Shown here piece by piece: positions 57,074 through 64,000 of a stretch of 64,000 bases of DNA. The notes beneath the pieces were generated by a model. It was given only the letters and a program-made list of their open reading frames with translations, had not been told where the DNA came from and ran no database searches. The position numbers were made by a program, and so were the translations under genes. This DNA comes from Strongylocentrotus droebachiensis (taxonomy: Eukaryota > Echinodermata > Echinoidea > Camarodonta > Strongylocentrotidae). The stretch spans positions 391,001-455,000 of the forward strand of contig JAVYIG010000691.1 of NCBI GenBank assembly GCA_035222895.1, in the 5' to 3' direction. How positions within the stretch are numbered: the stretch's first letter is position 1; every line of letters starts with the position of its first letter.

Positions 57074-57972
57074 CTGGATATAAAGTAGATTAAAGAACAT
57101 TATTAACAAAAAATGTAATTGTCTGAAAACATTGGTAGGTATATGCTCACTTCAGGCTGTCAATAAAACTAATAAAAACAAGACAAAAACTATAAAAAAA
57201 AAACATTCCCGATCAATGACAACTGACGTATACTTCTAACCTGCTGAATTTATATCAAAACATTTCCCAGTGACCGTAAGAAAGGGGGGGTGCTGCCCCT
57301 ATAATAACGATTTTTTTTTTCCCCCTTCTTTTTTGTTTAGATTTTTTTTTTTAAATATAAATAATGTATTAATAAACCAAATATCAAATTTTATGAATAA
57401 TATCTTCGGAGGGGGATCATGTCACCTTGTCAAGTCGTCTTTGCCTCCTGCCTTTCTTCCTTCTCTTTCAATGTACCGTTTTTCGCCATTGGTGCCCCCG
57501 TGACACCCCCCCCCCCCCCGGGCCCCTTGTAGCCACTACACCTATTCAATCACCTGATTGGGTGTGGTTGGAGCGCAAAGACCATGTTGAGGGCAGCACC
57601 GTAGGTGTAGGAGATGACAGAGGTGAACCGGAACCATTCCATGTATGACGGGAAGGTGGTGGCATAGAAACCTCCTAGGAGTAGTGAAGACAGCATGTAG
57701 AGGCTGCCCCCAGCGATGGCAGTCTGGAATGAGTTGGTCGATGCCCCGATGAATAGCCCGATGGCCTGAGAGTCAAAGAAATGTAGATAGATTTTGGATT
57801 TCAATAAAAACAACAACAACAACAACAACAACCAGAGAAAAAAGGCCCAAGACTCTTATTGCAACAGAGATGGGGGCGGGAAAAGGAAGAGAAAGGGGTC
57901 GGGACAGAAATAAGGAGGGGGAGAGAGTAATTGATAGAATAATAGATAGAGAGAGAATAATAGATAGAGAGC

Positions 57973-58026
<54 letters not shown>

Positions 58027-61000
58027 GAGAGTAAAAAGCAAGATGAAAAAATATGACTAATGCATGGGCAAAACTGTGATCGGCAAATTATATTAGTGGC
58101 AATTAAATTTCGGAATTGATCGTCAAACCGGACAGGAATTTCGCCGAGTATGGAACATTGTGAGTCATTTTGTGCTTATACATATGAGTAAATTGTTATT
58201 TCCATTTCATACTCTCATGTATCTTGACTTAGGTGACTATGACACTTTTAATGATATTATCATGTTCATAATCAGATGTTATATTTGAGATATCATCCAT
58301 CTATGTATCTCAAAAGATAAAATCGATATCCGCTTGAGCTAATACATCATCAAATTTTCTTATGATGGTCTTGTGTAAGACTATAGGCTTACTCTGTGGA
58401 CCCAAACATAATGTTTCTATTTTTGTACTTTTGGGGAAATCGTATTCTTCTGATTGTAATATCACTTTGGTTTTGAAACACTTTCTCCAAATGACATACG
58501 TGCCCACCCGTATTAAAGATGGATACATTATCGCCTCGAAATGGTGTCTTCTGAAAGGAATATCCAAATATGGTTGTGATCACGTGATGACAATAAACCT
58601 ATAATATGAGAGAGTTCAGACGCCGGGTGTCAATTAAAAGATGCTTTGGAATGAATGCTGCCGGTTCGAATGGGAAAGGGGTCGCACGCAAGGGGTCGAG
58701 GGTTCTATTGCATAGATGAACGTAGCATTCTTTAGCAACAAATGAGCATAAAAATGAATGAGTCAACCCAAACAGAATTTAACTTAATTCCTGAAGGGAT
58801 TCGCTTGAAATAAATTAAATTATACATCTAAATAACATTTAATAAACATATATATACATGTCATTTCCTTTAAAAAGGTTTTTGTGTCGTATATCAAGAT
58901 TTTGAAAATACTTCCCCTCCACGGGATTTGGAGGAACACTAATTTCGTTGAGTGGATTTCAGTAGCGCAAGTTTTCCCGTTTCCGATTTTCGTCACCTTT
59001 CATTACGAATCTGACATTCATGTAATGATTCACATATTTTGATATAGCGACCCCCTGATAGTATATGATACTTTTTATTATTTATTTGTTTGTTTGTTTA
59101 TTGATAACTTTGGAACAAACTTCTCGTTTCAAAAGGATAGGCTATAAAGGTCGTGGTTTTTAGAAAAACTAGCCCCCCCCCCTCCCCTGATGTCTTACCT
59201 CATAGATTTGTATATATCAACTCATTTTAGTCTTTTACCTGACATCCCCTACACAATGCGTCGGATTAATTGTGCAATGACAGAATATATTGTGTTAATA
59301 AAGATTCTTTTTTTGTTAATATCTTTCGCCGAGTAGTCAAAATTGATAATATCAAGCTCAATTGTTTTTTTTTTTTTACGCAATCAAATTTAATGTCAAC
59401 AAACATGAAAAGGGATTTGCAAACTCAGCTGTTAGTTGGTTTCTTTCTCTTTCTAAACCTGTCGACGTAAACCTGTTCTATCTTGCCCAAAATTCAAAGG
59501 TGTTCCTTTTCCCCAATGTCCACTCTCCCTCTTAGGTAATTGTAAATAATGTTAAGAAAAAAGAGAATAAAGCTCACATGGGCAACTAGGTTGTTGAGAA
59601 GTATAGTGATCGTGAAGCCTACAAAGACTCCAGGGGCTGGATTGAGTCCTGCCAGCCAATAGGCGATGGAGGAGGAGCAGAACGGGAGGGCAAGCTTGAG
59701 AGGGAGCTCGCTCAGGATCTTGGAGAAGAAGTAGCTGGAGAGACGGTAGGCTCCCGCTGAACGCTCCTTGTTGATGATGGCCCGCTCCTGTGGGACTGCG
59801 GACAAATCATGAAGATGGTAAGTCATCATTTTATTTCTTTATTTCAATATTCATTTTATTTATTCATTTTCTCGTCTTCACTCAATATGCCCTAGGCAGT
59901 CTGTTTAACTTTGGCACGGTTATTCTTTATCCAGGTACCGTATTCATCAGTAGGCCTACACCCCTAACAACAAGTCGAATATTTCAATGTAACTTTTACA
60001 GCCCTTAAAGCAAAGACAGAGTTGATATTCTATGATACATTTATGGGTGCAAGTGTAACATATATTTATTTAATGATGACAGTGTAGTGAAGTTACATAG
60101 GGATACATGTAACGGTTTTTAGAAGGGTGTATGTACTCCTCCTCACTCACAAGCATTGCTCAACAAAATGGCTACATGCATGTAGACCGAAATAGAACGA
60201 TACGAATCGGCAACAAAAATAGAATCAGCCACTCATTGAAGAAAGATGAAAAAAAGAATTGTGTTGTTGTTTTTGTTTTGTTGGTAGAAACAAAAACCTG
60301 CGGGAAAGTAACTTTTAGTTTGTTTATATTTCCTTATCATTGATCATCAGTTAGATATTAATAGCCCTAGCTGTTACGTGTTGTTATTTTAGTTGCAATT
60401 AAGTGCTTCTGTGTTTAATGATAATAAACCTCTGTTTAATATAGGCTGATGTGCGTGAACGTGTGAACCATAACCATCATAACCGATCTTTTGCTAAGAA
60501 ACAGTTGCGTGACTGTCAAGTCGTGACAACTTTACCATACCACCCACATAGCTTCCCTAAAATAGAAATACTGTACTTTTGAGACATGAAGAAAATGCAA
60601 GGGGGTGTATCATCAAATAAATTGAAGTTGAAGGATGAGGATCTAGCTACAACGGAAACGTCAAATGAAAAGAAAAATTGTACAAGAAGAAGAAGAAGAA
60701 GAAGAAGAAGAAGAAGAAGAAGAAGAAGAAGAAGAAGAAGAAGAAGAAGAAGAAGAAGAAGAAAAAGAAGAAGTAGAAGAAGGAGAAGAAGAAGAAGAAG
60801 AAGAAGAAGAAGAAGAAGAAGAAGAAGAAGAAGACAAAGAGGAAGAATGAAAAGAGGAAGAAGAAGAAGAGGAAGAAGAAGAAGAAAAAGAAGAAGAAGA
60901 AGAAGAAGAAGAAGAATTAGTAGTAGTAGAAGAAGAAGACAAAGAGGAAGAATGAAAAGAGGTAGAAGAAGAAGAAGAAAAAGAGGAAGAAGAAGAAAAA

Positions 61001-63356
61001 GAAGAAGAAGAAGAAGAAGAAGAAGAAGAAGAATTAGTAGTAGTAGAAGAAGAAGAAGAAGAAGAAGAAGAAAAAAAGAAGTAGTAGTAGTAGAAGAAGA
61101 AGAAGAAAAGGAAAAAGAAGAAGAAGAGGAAGAAGGAAAAAGAGGAAGAAGAAGATTGATGATTAGCACGATCGCAACTACTTTCGAGAAATCCACTTAA
61201 TAATTAATGCAATTCCGATAGTCTTATACGTCACCTATTGAAATGTGCGAACATGACGATGACGTAATACGTAATCCGAACATGATTTCTACCGGATGTA
61301 TACTAGGTTATTAACATTGCCCTTAAAATGTTTGCTTTTTTCCCTAAATAACTGCGATCGTGTTTTGTACTTACAAGCACTTATTGCACCAAATATGGAC
61401 TCAAAAGACCAATACACAATGATGAAGAACATCTGAAAAGAGGGAAACACAAGTAGAGATTTTTTAGGGAGAGAATACACAAGTAAAATACATGTACCAT
61501 GTTGATGAACTCATATCGATGTCATCAAAAATATCAAGGAACACAGAATTATTGATACTTGAAATAGCTAGGTATTTCCTTGAAATTCTTTTGGGTAAGC
61601 CTCCACCAAAAAGTAGTACAAAGTATCTAAAATTTAGACATTTTCGCGAAATCATTGATTAGTTGTAATAACTTTAACATGTAAGAAGAAATATCCTTCA
61701 AACCTTCTAGGGCAAAACGAATCAGAGAAGAAATATAATTATCTAAACTAGATATCATAGAGTAATTGAAACAATTTCCATGCTAGATATACGGACAATT
61801 TTCAATATTTAAAAAGGGAATCATTAAACGTTGAAAACTATATTTAAGTGACATTTCTCGGGTGCAAACACAAAAAAGATATTCGGCTGTCGCAAAGAAT
61901 CTAGCTGCTCCAAATTTCGGAAACACTATGTAAAAACAGAAGTGTTTTTTTGTTCAACATGAATTTGAAATATCTCATTCATTGTATTCTGAAAGTTCAA
62001 AGCTGTTATCCTTAAGATGCTGTATCCATTTGATTTTTAACAAGATACAGGGTAGATCTTGGGATCTGTAAAATGGGGGGGGGGGGGGGCATTCCAAATA
62101 TATTCTAAGAAGAAGGAGGAGACAAGCAATCACAAACGTTAGGTTCTAATACAAATTTAGTGAGGGGCCGAGGGCACAGGAACACTATCAGGGAGTATGT
62201 TACATTTTTCTTGTGTGTACTAAAGAAAAGTATGCCACATTGGGATTCAACACCAATAAAAAGGTGGCATAGGACTCTGCTATAGTAAGTTGCACTCTTT
62301 CTTAAGTTCAATTCTTGGAACACTGAAATAGTAACCTCTCATATAGAGGTTAACGTGATGTTACTATTCGAGCTTCATGAACATGATTAATTGACTTTGA
62401 GGGCGTAAGAGTGTCTAAACCAGTGCCATCGATTAGGAGTGTTTGGCCAACCCGGTTCGAGTTGGACACAATATGGTGACTACTGCTTTGTTGGGCAAGC
62501 ACAAAACAAAATAATATATGCCATGTTGTGACCCAGTGAAACTAAGTTGGCCAAAGTCTGTGTATAGATGGCTCTGGTCTGAACTATCTTTGTAAATATG
62601 GAACGGGCAGGGCTCGCCCCTTGATCCTTGATACCAACTGCATCATGACTAAATAAGCCCAGGAAGAGACATCACATACCATCCCGGTAATGTCCCGTAT
62701 CCTTTCCTCGATATGATCCACCCTGAAATAGAGGGCTCCGATGAAGCATCCGAGGAGAAGATGACGGGCTAACTCGAGGCGAGAGAGGATGATGGTCCGG
62801 TACTGCTTGAAGTTACGGTCGGAGAGCGTGCATAACTATAATGTGGAAACCAAGAATAAACGTTAAAATGTTAATCGGAATGATACTGGCAGTTCTGATG
62901 AAGAGAAAGATTATTCTACGTCAGCTCAAGCTGTATTTACGACTTCTTTTGTTTCTACATATGGTTTTATATGAAGATTCATGTTGAGAATTGTTTTATA
63001 TATGTGTGATGATGTTAATGGAAAATAAATGAATATCAAATCAAACATGGAATCAAATTAGAAGCAAAGCGTCCGAACCTGATGCCAGAAACTTGTCGGC
63101 CACTTGTCATTCTTGTCCTCCTTGAAGTGTTCTTTGATCTGCTCTAGGTCGTGCAGCCCCGCGATGGACATTCTGCTGACCATTGGCTGTTGCATGGCGT
63201 AGCCACTCTGAGCAAAAGAGGCCCGGATGCCCCTAGGCTGCCGCCCCGCCCCACTTGTACTAGGGGATTGCTTGTACCGGGTGCCCAGACCGGGCAGGGC
63301 CATGAAGATGGAACGACGTGCGCTGGGGCCTGGCTGGATCTCATCCACAGAGAGAG
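56866..63356 (-). CDS. ABCG-family half-transporter, membrane-domain half (5' part outside window)
   Basis: Six minus-strand exons (63079-63356, 62680-62835, 61376-61433, 59578-59795, 57554-57765, 56866-57073) join in phase into about 376 residues ending in TGA. The first exon is the linker after the ATP-binding domain. The rest is the ABC2-type six-helix domain: [17 protein letters not shown] at the coupling region, TM1 ([14 protein letters not shown]), TM2 ([17 protein letters not shown]), then [20 protein letters not shown], the ABCG signature like the ISGYYRVSSYFLGKLLSD of human ABCG2, TM3-TM5, a two-cysteine extracellular loop ([12 protein letters not shown]) and TM6. ABCG proteins are plasma-membrane exporters of lipids or small hydrophobic molecules that work as dimers. 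The version resembles plant/amoeba ABCG21/22-like members as much as ABCG1, 2 or 5/8; the substrate cannot be predicted. The nucleotide-binding exons must lie past position 64000. Confidence 0.88.
57554..57765 (-). CDS. ABCG exon: TM4-TM5
   Basis: 212 nt, acceptor gactctcag, donor gtgatt. It encodes [20 protein letters not shown], a hydrophobic helix and [20 protein letters not shown], the conserved ABCG segment before the last extracellular loop. Confidence 0.9.
57766..59577 (-). other. ABCG intron
   Basis: 1.8 kb with a GA tract, otherwise AT-rich. No additional exon recognised. Confidence 0.65.
57850..58035. repeat. (GA)n microsatellite
   Basis: GA repeat on the plus strand, (CT)n in the sense of the ABCG gene. 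It is about 90-270 bp upstream of an ABCG exon acceptor. Confidence 0.88.
59578..59795 (-). CDS. ABCG exon: TM3 and TM4 start
   Basis: 218 nt, acceptor gtccgcag, donor gtgagc. It carries the [20 protein letters not shown] signature and TM3, then [18 protein letters not shown]. Confidence 0.9.
59796..61375 (-). other. ABCG intron
   Basis: 1.6 kb dominated by the GAA tract. No additional exon recognised. Confidence 0.65.
60680..61155. repeat. (GAA)n trinucleotide tract, ~475 bp
   Basis: Nearly pure GAA/AAG repeat with internal duplicated blocks containing GACAAAGAGGAAGAATG and TTAGTAGTAGTA. It generates long Arg, Glu and Leu/Ser frames that are not genes. Confidence 0.93.
61376..61433 (-). 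CDS. ABCG exon: TM2
   Basis: 58 nt, acceptor ttttcag, donor gtaagt. It encodes [19 protein letters not shown]. Confidence 0.85.
61434..62679 (-). other. ABCG intron
   Basis: 1.2 kb, AT-rich, with a G run (62077-62089). Nothing else identified. Confidence 0.6.
62680..62835 (-). CDS. ABCG exon: TM1
   Basis: 156 nt, phase 0/0, acceptor attatag, donor gtatgt. It encodes [22 protein letters not shown]1 ([14 protein letters not shown]) and a charged loop ([14 protein letters not shown]). Confidence 0.87.
63079..63356 (-). CDS. ABCG exon: linker to membrane domain
   Basis: Starts with CT of a split codon, then [18 protein letters not shown], and ends KWPTSFWHQ; donor gttcgg. The acceptor cttgccag is preceded immediately by a (CT)n microsatellite. 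Confidence 0.82.
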
Positions 63357-63362
63357 CTGGCA

Positions 63363-63371
63363 AGATTGAGA

Positions 63372-63403
<32 letters not shown>

Positions 63404-63419
63404 AGGAGATGGAGAGAGA

Positions 63420-63459
<40 letters not shown>

Positions 63460-63500
63460 AGAGAGAGGAGACACAGAGAGAGGGAGGGGGAGGGGAGAAA
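63363..63500. repeat. (GA)n microsatellite abutting an ABCG splice acceptor
   Basis: GA repeat on the plus strand, (CT)n in the gene sense. It ends about 7 bp from the acceptor at 63357. Confidence 0.9.
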
Positions 63501-64000
63501 GTATATTATATATATATTATATACAAATTCAAAACGCATTTTGTGCCTCACATTGCATGAACATAGTTTGTATATGCCCAAATGTATTACATGTTTGGCA
63601 ACCCAATTTGGTGTCACTATTTATATCTTCCAACTCTGTTAATCGTCCAATTCAAATCGAATTTCCTGAATGTAAACAATTCCATATGGATAGGAAATTT
63701 CTGCTCCGCTCCTACATTGCATTCATCACACATGACTTTTGTTTTTAATTTGAGGGGAAGCGAGGGACAGCTGTGCCAATCATTTTAAAAACAACTTTAC
63801 ATACCTCAAGTACACAAAAAGTGGCCCGCTCTTTTCAAATTGTTGACCAAGGTGCCCTAAAAATCTGAAAACTCTTTTTATCCCGTTTGTCAGAATAGTG
63901 TCTCCCCTCCCCTCTCCTTACAAAAAAGACCTGTGTCATGGATATGAACGATATTAATTTGATCGCAAAGAATTGCAAAAGATGTAACCTCATGCAATCT
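63501..64000. other. ABCG upstream intron, right edge
   Basis: About 500 bp with no exon I can recognise. The ATP-binding domain exons should follow beyond the window. Confidence 0.6.

Noticed and set aside
60516-61200. Arg-, Glu- and Leu/Ser-rich long frames
   Set aside because: Produced entirely by the GAA trinucleotide tract on both strands.
1-64000. CRISPR arrays, operons or bacterial promoters
   Set aside because: The window is eukaryotic, with spliced genes. The tandem repeats lack the uniform repeat-spacer structure.

Overview
This is animal nuclear DNA, most likely from an echinoderm and probably a sea urchin. It is AT-rich and intron-rich. It is dense in (CT)n and (GA)n microsatellites, long C or G homopolymers and small inverted-repeat transposons, and the palindrome TAGGCCTA recurs often. 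The genes have canonical GT-AG introns and give deuterostome-type proteins. The species assignment is inference from repeat style; the gene calls rest on splice-phase-consistent exon reconstruction and recognised protein motifs.

Layout: (1) positions 1-21250 contain no gene I can support, only microsatellites, a few small repeats and possibly the unseen first exon of the next gene. (2) 21251-30978 (+): five exons of a nicotinic acetylcholine receptor alpha-type subunit, complete except for the signal-peptide exon. Its M1-M2 linker has lost the usual glutamate and gained one residue, the configuration associated with anion-selective Cys-loop receptors. (3) 30979-36504: a convergent intergenic region with a TTAA-flanked MITE and a tRNA-derived SINE. 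(4) 36505-46359 (-): fourteen coding exons that join in phase into a 705-residue protein. I recognise it as a homologue of SIX6OS1 (C14orf39), a synaptonemal-complex central-element protein. This gene holds two tandem duplications covering exon edges and several MITEs, one of which abuts and partly builds a splice acceptor.

(5) 46360-49812: the region between two divergently transcribed genes, with the tail of a LINE reverse-transcriptase ORF, a perfect NRF1-type palindrome and a probable non-coding first exon. (6) 49813-52061 (+): three coding exons, 350 residues, recognised as PPP1R35, a centriole-elongation factor, with a poly(A) signal shortly after the stop. (7) 52062-56865: a transposon-rich gap that includes an 880-bp foldback element. 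(8) 56866-63356 (-): the last six exons of an ABCG-type half-transporter (linker plus the six-helix membrane domain). Its ATP-binding half lies beyond the right edge of the window.

The four genes do not form a pathway. SIX6OS1 (meiotic chromosome synapsis) and PPP1R35 (centriole assembly) are head-to-head neighbours about 2 kb apart. The receptor and transporter genes converge on them from either side. The strongest biological lead is the altered ion-selectivity filter of the acetylcholine receptor subunit. The strongest genomic lead is the exon-edge duplications and transposon-derived splice signals in the SIX6OS1-like gene.
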